This document shows, in pieces, positions 46,696 to 55,293 of a stretch of DNA of 64,000 nucleotides. The DNA comes from Mycobacterium sp. AT1 (GTDB taxonomy: Bacteria > Actinomycetota > Actinomycetes > Mycobacteriales > Mycobacteriaceae), in NCBI RefSeq assembly GCF_002043095.1, contig NZ_MVOC01000064.1, forward strand, positions 1 through 64,000, written 5' to 3'. Under the pieces are notes generated by a model. The model was not told where the DNA came from and ran no database searches. It saw nothing but the letters and a program-made list of their open reading frames with translations. The translations under genes were made by a program, and so were the position numbers. Within the stretch, counting starts at the first letter, position 1; each line of letters begins with the position of its first letter.

Positions 46696-47418
46696 CTAGC
46701 CGCCGTTCTGGGCCGCCGCGTCGCGCAGGATCTGCTGCAGCCGGTCCAGGGGGTCACCGAGGCCGGGGTTGAGCCGCAGCTGCGCGTCGGGCTCCGTCGT
46801 CCCGGGGGCCGACGCCGGTGGCGGTGGCGGTGGCGGTGCCACCGGCGGTGGGGGCGGGGGCGGCGGGGGAGGCACCGAGACGGCGTCGATCTTGGCGTTG
46901 AGGCGGGCCACGGTCGCCTCGAGCACGGCGCGACGGTCGGGGTCGGCGTCGGTACTGCCCGTGAAGCAGCCGTCGGGTGCCTCGTCGACGACGGCCAACG
47001 CGTTGCGGTACCACCCGATGGCCGAACCGTCGAACTTCTCGGCCGCCCGGTCGCCGAGGGTCTCCCTGACCAGTTCGAGGTTGACTCGCACCGGACACGA
47101 CTGCGCCTGCCCGGTCTGCGTCAGGGCCGCGGTGAACTGCCCGTCGGCGTCGGGGAGGCGGTCTTCCAGTATGGCGAGAGTGCCTGCGGCGAAACGGGTT
47201 CGGACTGGCTCGACGACGTCGAGCGTGCTCAGCGTCGCCACGTCGCGACCAAGGGCGTCGGTGTTCCGCTCGGCGAAGTCGGTGGCGACCGACCCGCCGG
47301 CGACGACGACGGTCCACAGCTTCAGCAGCGCGACGACCACGACGAGCGACACCGGCGCGGACACCACCAGCAATCGCACGCGCAGCGAACTCCGCTGCCA
47401 CCAACGCCTTTGGCTCAT
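46696..47418 (-). CDS. Membrane-anchored protein with polyproline tract, last gene of the MoxR operon
   Basis: This 240-residue protein has a basic N-terminus, one membrane helix (about residues 14-40), then an outer part with helical TPR-like character (FAAGTLAILEDRLPDADGQFTAAL, two cysteines) and a C-terminal run of ten prolines followed by VAPPPPPPP, ending in a short acidic helix. Such proline tracts usually span the cell wall or serve as flexible arms. The start overlaps the preceding VWA gene by four bases. I do not recognise a family; its operon position suggests a structural partner of the VWA membrane proteins. Confidence 0.8.
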   Translation of the reverse strand: MSQRRWWQRSSLRVRLLVVSAPVSLVVVVALLKLWTVVVAGGSVATDFAERNTDALGRDVATLSTLDVVEPVRTRFAAGTLAILEDRLPDADGQFTAALTQTGQAQSCPVRVNLELVRETLGDRAAEKFDGSAIGWYRNALAVVDEAPDGCFTGSTDADPDRRAVLEATVARLNAKIDAVSVPPPPPPPPPPVAPPPPPPPASAPGTTEPDAQLRLNPGLGDPLDRLQQILRDAAAQNGG

Positions 47419-48392
47419 CCGGTCACGCCCACATTGGTCAGCCGCGTCCTGCGAAACTCGCGAAGCACGTGGTAGAGCTCGAGGAGCACCAGCACCGCAG
47501 CCAGCGCCGCCGGAGCCCAGTAGAGCTCCGTGCGGCTCGCGGTCCTGCTGCCGGCCGTGGCCGGGTCGTCACCGGTGGGGTCGGCGGGCAGCACCGAGGC
47601 CAGGTCGTCGGCGCCGCTCCGCAGCGCGTACGGGACGCCGATCTGATCGGCGACGCCGCGCAGCGTCGCTTCGTCCACCGGAGACCCTGTGACGTCCGTG
47701 CCGGGAATCGATCCACCCGCTGCCGTGCCGTAGCCGAGCACCGCCCCGCCGTCGACCGAGCCCTCGGGCAGGTTGAAGTCGCGCGGCGGCAACGCCGCCT
47801 CGGCGGCGCCAGCGCCGAGGTAGAACACCAGATTCTTCGCCCGCGGATACTGCTGGACCGCTCCAATCAGCTGATAACGCAACATGTTTCCGGCCGCCCC
47901 CGCGTTGGTTGCGGTGACGGCGTCGGGGCTCACCGGATAGGGCGCCAGCACCGACGCCACCGGGCGCAGGCTCCAGGTGTCCGCCGACAGGGGCCAATCC
48001 AACGCCGCCCGGCTCGCGAAGGAGATGACGGCGACGCGGGCGTCGGGGTACCGGTCGAGCAGTTCGGCGACGTCGGCCCGCGCCGCGGTCATCCTCGACG
48101 ACCCGTCGGGTCCGTCGCCGACGCTCATGTCGGGGGACCGGTCGACGACGAGGAAGACGTTGGGGGCCTGTGAATCTGCGACACGGGTGCTGGCCGTCGA
48201 CGGGCCGAGCACGGGCCGGGCAGCGCTTGCGACGAGCAGGAGCGCCGCGGCCGTGAGACCCGTCCATCGCCACAGGGTCCCCCTGCTGCGGGCGGCCGAG
48301 GGGAGTCGGCGAAGGGTTGCGATGCGGGCAACCAGGATGATCGCGGCGACGGCGGCCAGCAGCAACGGCGGTAACGCGGGTTGGAAGGTCAT
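47415..48392 (-). CDS. VWA-domain membrane protein (BatA-like)
   Basis: This 325-residue protein has two N-terminal helices, a von Willebrand A-like domain and one C-terminal helix, the layout of aerotolerance BatA/BatB-type proteins. The metal site motif reads VVDRSPDMS, so DxSxS is altered to DxSxD; later RVAVISFAS and the SGADDLASVLP element fit the fold. ATG 48392 overlaps the upstream gene's stop by four bases and gives MTFQPALPPLLL; a longer frame starts seven codons earlier. It is expected to act with MoxR as a chaperone-type complex. Confidence 0.82.
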   Translation of the reverse strand: MTFQPALPPLLLAAVAAIILVARIATLRRLPSAARSRGTLWRWTGLTAAALLLVASAARPVLGPSTASTRVADSQAPNVFLVVDRSPDMSVGDGPDGSSRMTAARADVAELLDRYPDARVAVISFASRAALDWPLSADTWSLRPVASVLAPYPVSPDAVTATNAGAAGNMLRYQLIGAVQQYPRAKNLVFYLGAGAAEAALPPRDFNLPEGSVDGGAVLGYGTAAGGSIPGTDVTGSPVDEATLRGVADQIGVPYALRSGADDLASVLPADPTGDDPATAGSRTASRTELYWAPAALAAVLVLLELYHVLREFRRTRLTNVGVTG

Positions 48393-49357
48393 CGGCGCTG
48401 CACCATGGGCCATCCGGCCAACGCCACCGCCGCCGCGAGCGCGATGAGCACGGGAACGTCTGGAGTCTCGGGGGCGGTCGCACCGTCGGCCTCCTCACTG
48501 AACCTGGCGGCCGGTGGATGATCGCGAATGTCGTCGAGGCTCGAAGTCACACTCGGACCCGCGGGGAGGGCGCGTCCGCCGGTGTCGCCGGCCAGCGACG
48601 CGAGTCCACCCGAATCCTGCCCGGTGACCACGGCATTCAGCTGCACGCCACCGGTGATCGCGAGGTCGCGCAACCGGTCGGGGGTGAACAACGCCGGGCC
48701 ACCGGGCGGCGACGTGTCGGGCCCGACGTAGATCAACGAACGGCGTTGCGCCGTGGTCTGATCGAAGTCCGGGAACCCGGTCAGGCACAGCGTCAGCAGA
48801 TCGTCGAGGTTGACGGAGTAGTCCACGTAGGACACCGGGGCCGAGAACGCCGCCACGTCGCCGCGTTGGTCGGCGGGCCTGGCGTAGTCCGACAGCGTCT
48901 GCTTCGCGTATTGATAGTCGCGCGTCAGCGGGATCACCCGGCGGTTCGACGACGTCATGCCGATGCGCTGCGTGCCGAAGGTGTCGACCTGATTGGCGAA
49001 GTAGCCCAGCGCCGCGTTGACCGCCGGATCCGCCGGGGGCGCGCCGATGCAGAGCATGACGTCCTCCGGGTCGCCGCCACCGTACTGAGTTGCCGCCGTT
49101 GGCAATCCGGTGGGGCGGGCGGCGACGATCACCGATCCGGCGAACATCGCCGCGAGCAGCACGATCGTCACCACTGCCGCGATCGTCCTGGCGCGGACGG
49201 CCCGCGTGTACTCCGGCAGCAACGTGAGGCGTCGTGAGTTGGCCAGCGGTCGCAGCCGCCGCCGCTCGGCACGCATCGGTCGCAGCACCACCGCCGCGAT
49301 GCAGACCGCGAGGGCGACGCAGCCGACGATGACGACCAGCATCCACGTCAGGCCCAT
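48389..49357 (-). CDS. Membrane protein of the MoxR/VWA operon, degenerate VWA-like
   Basis: This 322-residue protein has one N-terminal helix, a cytoplasmic basic loop, a second helix (about 58-80), a long outer domain and a final helix near the C-terminus. The outer domain resembles a VWA fold in layout (VMLCIGAPPADP, SLIYVGPDTSPPGGPALF), but no metal-site motif is recognisable. It overlaps the upstream gene by ten bases and the downstream VWA gene by four. It is probably a non-metal-binding paralogue that pairs with the VWA protein. Confidence 0.78.
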   Translation of the reverse strand: MGLTWMLVVIVGCVALAVCIAAVVLRPMRAERRRLRPLANSRRLTLLPEYTRAVRARTIAAVVTIVLLAAMFAGSVIVAARPTGLPTAATQYGGGDPEDVMLCIGAPPADPAVNAALGYFANQVDTFGTQRIGMTSSNRRVIPLTRDYQYAKQTLSDYARPADQRGDVAAFSAPVSYVDYSVNLDDLLTLCLTGFPDFDQTTAQRRSLIYVGPDTSPPGGPALFTPDRLRDLAITGGVQLNAVVTGQDSGGLASLAGDTGGRALPAGPSVTSSLDDIRDHPPAARFSEEADGATAPETPDVPVLIALAAAVALAGWPMVQRR

Positions 49358-49821
49358 GACCGGATCAGCTCCTCGGCGTCCCGACTGACCAGACCCACGT
49401 CCAACGTCGACTCCGGGTTGAATCGGATGTCGACCAGGTTCGTCAACAGCGGTGCCGCCGGGGCGATCTCGCTGCGTTCGATGCCGTCGAGCTGCATGAA
49501 CTCCGCGCGCACACCGGTCACCTGGTGCAGGAATCGACGCACTTCGCGACTGACGGCTTCTCCTGCGGCCCCGGCGGGCAGCTCGCCCGCCCGGTAGCGG
49601 TCACCGATGGCACGCACCGTCCGCGCGGCGCGGTACCGGATCATCCGGTCCCTGGCGGCCCCGACCAGCGGCACGGTTCCCAGTCGCTTGCGAGGCATGG
49701 TGAACAGATACACGCCGGCGTACCACCCGACGAGGAGCACCGACAGCGCGATCGCAAGCCAGAGCCACAGCGACGAATACGACGTCGGACCGATCACGTG
49801 GCGCAACAGGTCATCCGGCAC
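49348..49821 (-). CDS. Small membrane protein of the MoxR operon
   Basis: This 157-residue protein has one N-terminal helix (LWLAIALSVLLVGWYAGVYLF, about 19-40), then a basic cytoplasmic domain with helices containing ARTVRAIGDRYRAGEL and SREVRRFLHQVTG. This layout resembles the DUF4381-like component found in MoxR operons. It overlaps the DUF58 gene by 11 bases and the next gene by 10, so translation is coupled. No enzymatic motif is seen. Confidence 0.75.
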   Translation of the reverse strand: MPDDLLRHVIGPTSYSSLWLWLAIALSVLLVGWYAGVYLFTMPRKRLGTVPLVGAARDRMIRYRAARTVRAIGDRYRAGELPAGAAGEAVSREVRRFLHQVTGVRAEFMQLDGIERSEIAPAAPLLTNLVDIRFNPESTLDVGLVSRDAEELIRSWA

Positions 49822-50677
49822 GGGCGTACACCTCGGTCATCGCGGTCAGCCGGGTGCGGATGGCCGCGCTACCGCCGATCACGGTGTGCGGTATGCCGTG
49901 TCCGACCATGAACTCCGAGAGTCGTTCGCGGCGTTGCTCTTCAGCGCGGCGATAGGCGTCGACCACCCCCTGACCGAGGGCGGCTCCACCGAAGACGAAG
50001 TGACCGTCGGCCACGTCGAAACCGTCGTCCTCGTCCGAACCGATCGCGGGCATGTCCGACACCATCGCCCACATCACGTCGTGCCGGGCGGTGAGCCGGG
50101 TGAGCGCGCCGTCGAGCCGGTCGTCGACGTCGGGCTCGTCGGACACCACAACGATCAACAGCGGGCGACGCTGATGCCGCGCCACCCAATCCAATTGGGT
50201 GAGAACATGACTCGACGCCGGTCCGGTGCCAACGTGATGGTGGAATCGGTGCAACATGTGCTCGACGTGAGTCTCGCCGCGCCGCAGTCGAACGTCGACC
50301 GATCCGCGGGCATCGCCGAACACCATGCCGATCTCGTCGGACCTCCTCAACGTGATCAAACCCATGGCGCCGATGACGTTGGCGGCCACGTCCCGCTTGA
50401 GCTCACCCGACGGCGCGGCCGCCGTCATGTTCCGCCCCGCGTCGGCGACCACCATGATCTTGTGGTGCTTCTCGGTGACGAAGCGCTTGATCAGCACCTG
50501 ACCCGAACGGGCCGACGCCTTCCAGTCGATGTCCCGCACGTCGTCGCCCTGCACGTAGGGGCGAAGGTCGTCGAACTCAAGGCTGCGCGTGTGCACCAGC
50601 GCGTACCGGCCGCCCTCGAGTAGGCCGTTGCCGTCACGTCCGAAGTGCGCCCTGGCGCGGTCCAGATGGACTCCCAC
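49811..50677 (-). CDS. DUF58 domain protein of the MoxR operon
   Basis: This 288-residue protein has the DUF58 signature: FDDLRPYVQGDDVRDIDWKASAR near residues 35-57, then VTEKHHKIMVVADAGRNMTAA, which begins a VWA-like half with a DxGxxM metal-site variant. No membrane helix is present. DUF58 proteins are constant partners of MoxR ATPases. The GTG start follows the moxR stop directly (TGAGTG), so the pair is tightly coupled. Confidence 0.9.
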   Translation of the reverse strand: MGVHLDRARAHFGRDGNGLLEGGRYALVHTRSLEFDDLRPYVQGDDVRDIDWKASARSGQVLIKRFVTEKHHKIMVVADAGRNMTAAAPSGELKRDVAANVIGAMGLITLRRSDEIGMVFGDARGSVDVRLRRGETHVEHMLHRFHHHVGTGPASSHVLTQLDWVARHQRRPLLIVVVSDEPDVDDRLDGALTRLTARHDVMWAMVSDMPAIGSDEDDGFDVADGHFVFGGAALGQGVVDAYRRAEEQRRERLSEFMVGHGIPHTVIGGSAAIRTRLTAMTEVYARAG

Positions 50678-51679
50678 TCACGGCACCCGCACTGCCTGCA
50701 GGACCGCGTCGATCACCACGTCCGGCGTAACGCGGGCGCTGGCCGCCTCGAACCCCAGGATCAGCCGGTGCCGCAACACGCGGTGAGCCAGCTTCGCGAC
50801 GTCGTCGGGTAGGACGTGGGTCCGCCCGCGCAGAACGGCCAGCGCCCTGGCCGTGCGGCAGAACGCGATGGTGGCGCGGGGGCTGGCGCCGTACTCGATG
50901 AGCCGCGCGATGCCGGGGGAGAGGTGCGCCTCGGGATCACGGGTGACGCCGACCAGATGACTGGCGTACTGGATCAGGGCGCGGTCCATGTGGACCGACG
51001 CCACCAGCTGCCGGACGCGGCGCACGTCGTCGAGGCTGACCACGGGCACGGTGCGGTGGTCCTTGTCGTAGAGGCCCGAGTCCATCCTGGCGATGACCTC
51101 GACCTCGTCGTCGATCGACGGGTAGTCGACGACTTCCTTGAGCATGAAGCGGTCGGTCTGAGCCTCCGACAGCGGATACGTGCCCTCCTGGTCGACCGGA
51201 TTCTGGGTGGCGATCACCAGAAACGGCTCGGGGATCGGGTACACGACGCCGGCGATGGTGGTCTGACGCTCCTCCATGGCCTCCAGCATCGCGCTCTGGG
51301 TCTTCGCGCTCGACCGGTTGATCTCGTCGAGCAGCACGATGTTGGCGTGCACGGGGCCAAGCCGGGTGACGAAGGAATTGGTCGCGGCCTCGTAGATCTG
51401 GGTGCCGATGATGTCGCTGGGCAGCAGGTCCGGCGTGCACTGGATGCGCTTGAACTCACCGCCAACCGCTTCGGCGACGACCCTGGCGGCGGTCGTCTTT
51501 GCCAGCCCCGGCACGCTCTCCACCAGCAAATGGCCGCCGGCGAGAACGCCGATCAGCATCGATTCGCGCAGGTGATGTTGCCCGACGACCTTCGCCGAGA
51601 ACGCGTCGGCCACTGCCTTCACGATGTGCTGGGCTTCGGCCAAGTCGGACTGGTCGAGATGCGATCGTGCGGCAGTCAT
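50678..51679 (-). CDS. MoxR-family AAA+ ATPase
   Basis: This is a 333-residue AAA+ ATPase, the first gene of the operon. Walker A reads SVPGLAKTT near residue 55, Walker B VLLDEINR near 115, the MoxR-typical SAMLEAMEERQTTI follows, then sensor 1 IATQNP and QTDRF with an arginine finger, and the lid with SPRATIAF. MoxR proteins act as chaperones for assembly of metal or membrane complexes, together with VWA proteins. ATG 51679 is preceded by AAAGGA. It is divergent from the GAP-family gene. Confidence 0.93.
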   Translation of the reverse strand: MTAARSHLDQSDLAEAQHIVKAVADAFSAKVVGQHHLRESMLIGVLAGGHLLVESVPGLAKTTAARVVAEAVGGEFKRIQCTPDLLPSDIIGTQIYEAATNSFVTRLGPVHANIVLLDEINRSSAKTQSAMLEAMEERQTTIAGVVYPIPEPFLVIATQNPVDQEGTYPLSEAQTDRFMLKEVVDYPSIDDEVEVIARMDSGLYDKDHRTVPVVSLDDVRRVRQLVASVHMDRALIQYASHLVGVTRDPEAHLSPGIARLIEYGASPRATIAFCRTARALAVLRGRTHVLPDDVAKLAHRVLRHRLILGFEAASARVTPDVVIDAVLQAVRVP

Positions 51680-51778
51680 GGGTCCTTTCGAGAGACAGGT
51701 CGCGATAAGGGGTACCCGAAAGGACCACGTTCACGCCCTGGGGCGCCGCCCAGCCACGTCCCGTAGGTTCGTCACGAC

Positions 51779-52462
51779 ATGCTGGGACTACTTCTACCGC
51801 TGCTGGGCTTCGCGCTCCTCGACTCGTTGAACGTCCTGAACCTGGGAGTGACCTCGGCGGTCGTCTACGACAGCAGGCTCAGCCGCAGGTCGGCGCTTCC
51901 CGGCGGGCTGAGCTTCATCGGGGGAGTGTTCGCGGCGACCTCGACGTTCGGTGTGCTCACCGTGCTCGGCCTGAACTTCCTCACCGACCGCGTCGACCTC
52001 GAGGTGACGCCGACGCTGCGGTACTGGGGTCAGCTGGTGCTGGGCGTGGTGCTGATCGCGGTGGCCAGCCTGTCGGGCTCCGCCCGCCCCACCCCGCCGC
52101 TGTGGGCACTGAACCTGACCCGGCGCAATCCCTGGCTCTTCGCGATCGTCGGAATCGTCATCGGCTTCGGTCAGTCCGCGACGTCGGTGCCGTACCTGAC
52201 GTCGTTGACGATGCTGTCGGCGCGCGACCCGCTGCCGTCGACGTGGCCGCTGATCGTGGTCGCGTACTGCTCGGTGGCGCTGCTGCCGTCACTGCTGGTG
52301 CTGGCGCTCTCGACGAGACGGACGATTCGGGCCAGGCGCGCACAGCGCAACATCGTTCGGGCGACCACCCGCTTCGGGCCGGTGACCGTGCGGATCCTGT
52401 TCTTCGGCGTCGGCGTGGTGCTCGTCGCAGGGGCGCTGTGGAACTACCGCGCGCTGTGGTGA
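51779..52462 (+). CDS. GAP-family (Sap/LysE-like) membrane protein
   Basis: This 227-residue protein has about six membrane helices and resembles the mycobacterial GAP/Sap family (LysE-related), members of which assist glycopeptidolipid export or act as small-molecule transporters. The N-terminus MLGLLLPLLGFALLDSLNVL lacks a cleavable signal and places a conserved LDSLNVLNLG in helix 1. A basic loop (STRRTIRARRAQRN) separates the last helices. The substrate is unknown. No other GPL gene is nearby. Confidence 0.7.
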   Translation: MLGLLLPLLGFALLDSLNVLNLGVTSAVVYDSRLSRRSALPGGLSFIGGVFAATSTFGVLTVLGLNFLTDRVDLEVTPTLRYWGQLVLGVVLIAVASLSGSARPTPPLWALNLTRRNPWLFAIVGIVIGFGQSATSVPYLTSLTMLSARDPLPSTWPLIVVAYCSVALLPSLLVLALSTRRTIRARRAQRNIVRATTRFGPVTVRILFFGVGVVLVAGALWNYRALW

Positions 52463-52520
52463 GACCGCCGCCGCCGGAAAATCGGTTGATCGTCCCGCGG
52501 TGCGCGCGTTGACTGAGGTC

Positions 52521-52694
52521 ATGGACCAACGGGAGAGGGCGCTCTTGGCGGGCCTGCCCGACGTCGGGATCCCTGGCTGGAACGGCTTGATGCAGAACGC
52601 GGTTGGGCAATCCATGGGCCGCGGCGAGGCGACGGTCTCACACGTCGACGGCAGGGGACTGCTGGCGACGATCTGGGCGGAGCTGTCCCGCTAG
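52521..52694 (+). CDS. Small hypothetical protein
   Basis: This 57-residue frame starts at ATG 52521 and encodes MDQRERALLAGLPDVGIPGWNG and a hydrophobic end. It has no signal peptide, helix of membrane type or known motif. Its stop lies in the first copy of a 14-base direct repeat that recurs at the end of the neighbouring acyl-CoA dehydrogenase gene. It may be a genuine small gene or a remnant; the evidence is weak. Confidence 0.35.
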   Translation: MDQRERALLAGLPDVGIPGWNGLMQNAVGQSMGRGEATVSHVDGRGLLATIWAELSR

Positions 52695-52713
52695 CCGCGG
52701 GTGTGGTCGGCGT

Positions 52714-52768
52714 GAGACTGCGCTGACGGTCGTTGTTGCGAACGTTTTACGACCCTGGACGCAGTCTC
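52714..52768. terminator. Bidirectional hairpin before the acyl-CoA dehydrogenase stop
   Basis: GAGACTGCG (52714-52722) pairs with CGCAGTCTC (52760-52768). Inside, ACGGTCGT can pair partly with ACGACC. It lies between the convergent 52521 frame and the acyl-CoA dehydrogenase gene ending at 52773. Confidence 0.6.
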
Positions 52769-52772
52769 GACG

Positions 52773-53984
52773 CTAGCCGCGGGTCCCGTCGGCGACGCGC
52801 GGTGGCCTTTCGGCCGACGCGGTGTCGAGAACCAGTTCGGCCACCCGCGACCGGTGCTCCTCGGCACTGCCGAGCAGCGCGGCGTCGACGATCGCCCGCT
52901 TGAAGTACAGATGCGCCTGGTGCTCCCAGGTGAACCCAATGCCGCCGAGCGTTTGGATCGCGTCCGCGGCGATCCGGCTGAACGCCGCCGAACACGTCGC
53001 CTGGGCAATGCTTGCGGCCAGCGCCGGATCGTCCGAGCCCTCGGTCAGCGCCCACACCGCGTGATAGGCCGTCGACCGGGCGTGCTCGAGGTCGACCATC
53101 ATGTCGGCCAACCGGTGCTTGACGGCCTGGAAGGAGCCGATCGGCCTGCCGAACTGAAGCCGCTCCTTGGCGTACTGCACTGCGACGTCGAGCATGTGCT
53201 GAGCCGCGCCGACCTGTTCGACGGCCAGCAGCGCCGACGCCACCTGGAAGGCGTGGTCGATCACCCGCTCAGCGTCGTCGGGGCCTGCCACTAGGTGAGC
53301 CGGCGTCGCGGAGAGCGTCACCACTGCCTGCGGTCGGGTCTGGTCGACGGTCAGCTGATGGGTCCGTTCCACGCCCGCGCCGGCGGCGTCGACCGCGAAC
53401 AGGCCGACACCGTCGGGGCCGATTGCGGCGACCAGCAGGTCGTCGGCCGCACCGGCGTCCACCACGCCGTGGACGGTTCCGGTCAGCGTCCAATCGTCAC
53501 CCGAGGGGGTCGCCGTCACGTCGACGAGGGACGCGTCAACGGCGCCGGCGCGGTCGGGCACTGCGAACGCCGCCGTCCTGCGGCCCTCGACCAGCTCGGT
53601 CAACAGCTCGTCGCGCCGCGGCCCCGCGGAGGCGGCGACCAGTGCGGGAATGGCAAGGTAGACGGTGCCAAAGATCGGTCCGCAGGCCAGCGCCGCGCCG
53701 AGTTCCTCGACGGCGACGGCCTGGTCGACGAGCGTGCCGCCAACGCCGCCGTCGGCCTCGGACACCGACAGGCCGAGGACGCCGAGCTCGCCGCCAAGAC
53801 GGTTCCACGCCCTCGGGTCGAAGGGCGGGTCGGACTCCATGAGCCGACGCACCGTCGTCTCGTCGAAGTTCTCGGCCGCGAACCGGCGGACCGCCGACAG
53901 CAACTGCTGCTGTTCGTCGGTGAACATGAACTCCGCGCGGGGTTCGTTCGCAAGCGTCTCAGCCACATCAGCCGTCTTAGCCAC
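52773..53984 (-). CDS. Acyl-CoA dehydrogenase, non-catalytic type subunit (FadE)
   Basis: This 403-residue protein has the acyl-CoA dehydrogenase fold: N-terminal helices, the ELGVLGLSVSEADGGVGGT segment, a beta domain, and C-terminal helices with QTLGGIGFTWEHQAHLYFKRA. The glutamate of the usual catalytic EG(G)T motif is absent, and the FAD-contacting substitutions look like the alpha-type subunits of mycobacterial alpha2beta2 FadE pairs. The start GTG 53984 overlaps the stop of the preceding FadE gene and has AAGGAGA upstream. It should form a heterotetramer with that neighbour, acting on CoA esters of bulky (for example steroid) acids. Confidence 0.85.
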   Translation of the reverse strand: MAKTADVAETLANEPRAEFMFTDEQQQLLSAVRRFAAENFDETTVRRLMESDPPFDPRAWNRLGGELGVLGLSVSEADGGVGGTLVDQAVAVEELGAALACGPIFGTVYLAIPALVAASAGPRRDELLTELVEGRRTAAFAVPDRAGAVDASLVDVTATPSGDDWTLTGTVHGVVDAGAADDLLVAAIGPDGVGLFAVDAAGAGVERTHQLTVDQTRPQAVVTLSATPAHLVAGPDDAERVIDHAFQVASALLAVEQVGAAQHMLDVAVQYAKERLQFGRPIGSFQAVKHRLADMMVDLEHARSTAYHAVWALTEGSDDPALAASIAQATCSAAFSRIAADAIQTLGGIGFTWEHQAHLYFKRAIVDAALLGSAEEHRSRVAELVLDTASAERPPRVADGTRG

Positions 53985-55173
53985 GGGGAATCTCCTTCCA
54001 CGGCATGCCGGCATCGGCACGCAGGTCACCGGGCAGGCCGAGGACCCGCTCGCCAAGAATGTTGCGCATCACGTCGGACGTGCCGCCTTCGATGGTGTTG
54101 GCGCGACTGCGCAGATGTCGCTGCTGGATGGGACCGCGCCAGTCGGAATCCTCCCGCTCGGCCGCCGGTTTCGAGTAACCGTGATACAAAATGCCTTCGG
54201 GCCCAAGCAGATCCATGCAGAATTGGTAGATCTGCTGGTTCAGTTCGGCGCCGACCAGCTTGCCGATCGAACCCTCGGGACCCGGCCCACCGACGGTCGC
54301 CGAGACCCGGGACCGCTCCGACGTCAGGCGCTGTGCCTCCGACCGGAGCCACAGCTGGGTCAGCCGGTCGCGCAGGACGGGCGTCTGACGTTCCGGGCGG
54401 GCGGCCCACAGCGAGACCGCCTCGGAGATGGTGCCCGCGCCGCGTCGGCTGCCGCTGCCGCCGAGTGCGCTGCGCTCGTTCATCAGGGTCGTCATCGCGA
54501 CGCCCCACCCGTTGCCGACCTCGCCGAGACGGTGGGCGTCGGGGATGCGCGCGTCGGTGAAGTACACCTCGTTGAACTCGGCTTGGCCGGTGAGCTGGCG
54601 CAGCGGTCGCGTCTCGACGCCGGGGGAGTGCATGTCGACGACGAAGTACGTGAGGCCCTTGTGCTTTGGGACGTCGGGGTTGGTGCGCGCCAGCAGTAGC
54701 CCCCACCGCGCCCGGTGGGCGAGGCTGGTCCACACCTTCTGTCCGTTGATCACCCAGTCGTCACCGTCGCGCACCGCGGAGGTGGCGAGGCCGGCCAAGT
54801 CGGAGCCGGCGCCCGGCTCGGAGAACAGCTGACACCAGATGTCCTCGGTGGTGGCCAACGGCCGTAGCCAGGACTTCTTGACCTCGTCGGACAGGGCGTG
54901 CTCGCGGATGGTCGGCGCCGCCATGCCGTAACCCATCGGGTTCAGCCCCAGCGGCACCGGCCCGCCGCCACCCTGCAGAATGCGGTCCGCGATCGCCTGG
55001 TTTCCGCGCGAAAGGCCAAGTCCGCCAAGTCCTTCGGGAAAGTGCACCCAGGAGAGTCCGGCGTCGTAACAGGCGCCGAGGAATTCGGTCACGGGGACGG
55101 ATCTCGGGTCGTGGTCTGCTACGACCGCCCTCGCCAGATCGGCGACCCGATCGGAATCAGCAACATTGCTCAT
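53977..55173 (-). CDS. Acyl-CoA dehydrogenase, catalytic type subunit (FadE)
   Basis: This 398-residue protein is the partner of the next gene. It has FPEGLGGLGLSRG, CQLFSEPGAGSDLAGLAT (flavin/substrate contact), WVINGQKVWTS, and near the C-terminus NTIEGGTSDVMRNILGERVLGLP, where the glutamate is the expected catalytic base. Overlap with the following gene and the complementary active-site content fit the heteromeric FadE arrangement typical of steroid side-chain breakdown in mycobacteria. The substrate is not determined by the sequence. Confidence 0.88.
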   Translation of the reverse strand: MSNVADSDRVADLARAVVADHDPRSVPVTEFLGACYDAGLSWVHFPEGLGGLGLSRGNQAIADRILQGGGGPVPLGLNPMGYGMAAPTIREHALSDEVKKSWLRPLATTEDIWCQLFSEPGAGSDLAGLATSAVRDGDDWVINGQKVWTSLAHRARWGLLLARTNPDVPKHKGLTYFVVDMHSPGVETRPLRQLTGQAEFNEVYFTDARIPDAHRLGEVGNGWGVAMTTLMNERSALGGSGSRRGAGTISEAVSLWAARPERQTPVLRDRLTQLWLRSEAQRLTSERSRVSATVGGPGPEGSIGKLVGAELNQQIYQFCMDLLGPEGILYHGYSKPAAEREDSDWRGPIQQRHLRSRANTIEGGTSDVMRNILGERVLGLPGDLRADAGMPWKEIPRG

Positions 55174-55222
55174 CTAGTCACGATAGAAGTCGACACCCGT
55201 CAACCGACACCGGGGGGCCGTT

Positions 55223-55288
55223 CCGCCGACCGCACGCATGTTGAACACGAATCGCGAGAGCGTCCGCAAACATGCGTGCAGTCGGCGG
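55223..55288. terminator. Long-arm hairpin after the hemerythrin gene
   Basis: A 20-base arm (CCGCCGACCGCACGCATGTT) is repeated in inverted form at 55269-55288 with a single mismatch, separated by 26 bases. It starts six bases past the hemerythrin stop on the minus strand and is probably its terminator. Confidence 0.7.
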
Positions 55289-55293
55289 CGGGG

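Noticed and set aside
46020..46757. Upstream extension of the MOSC gene to 46757
   Set aside because: The additional 29 codons lie inside the polyproline-protein gene and lack a ribosome site; the conserved start is at 46670.
46860..46900. G-rich tract that could be taken for a repeat array or G-quadruplex feature
   Set aside because: It is explained by the polyproline codons of the minus-strand gene.
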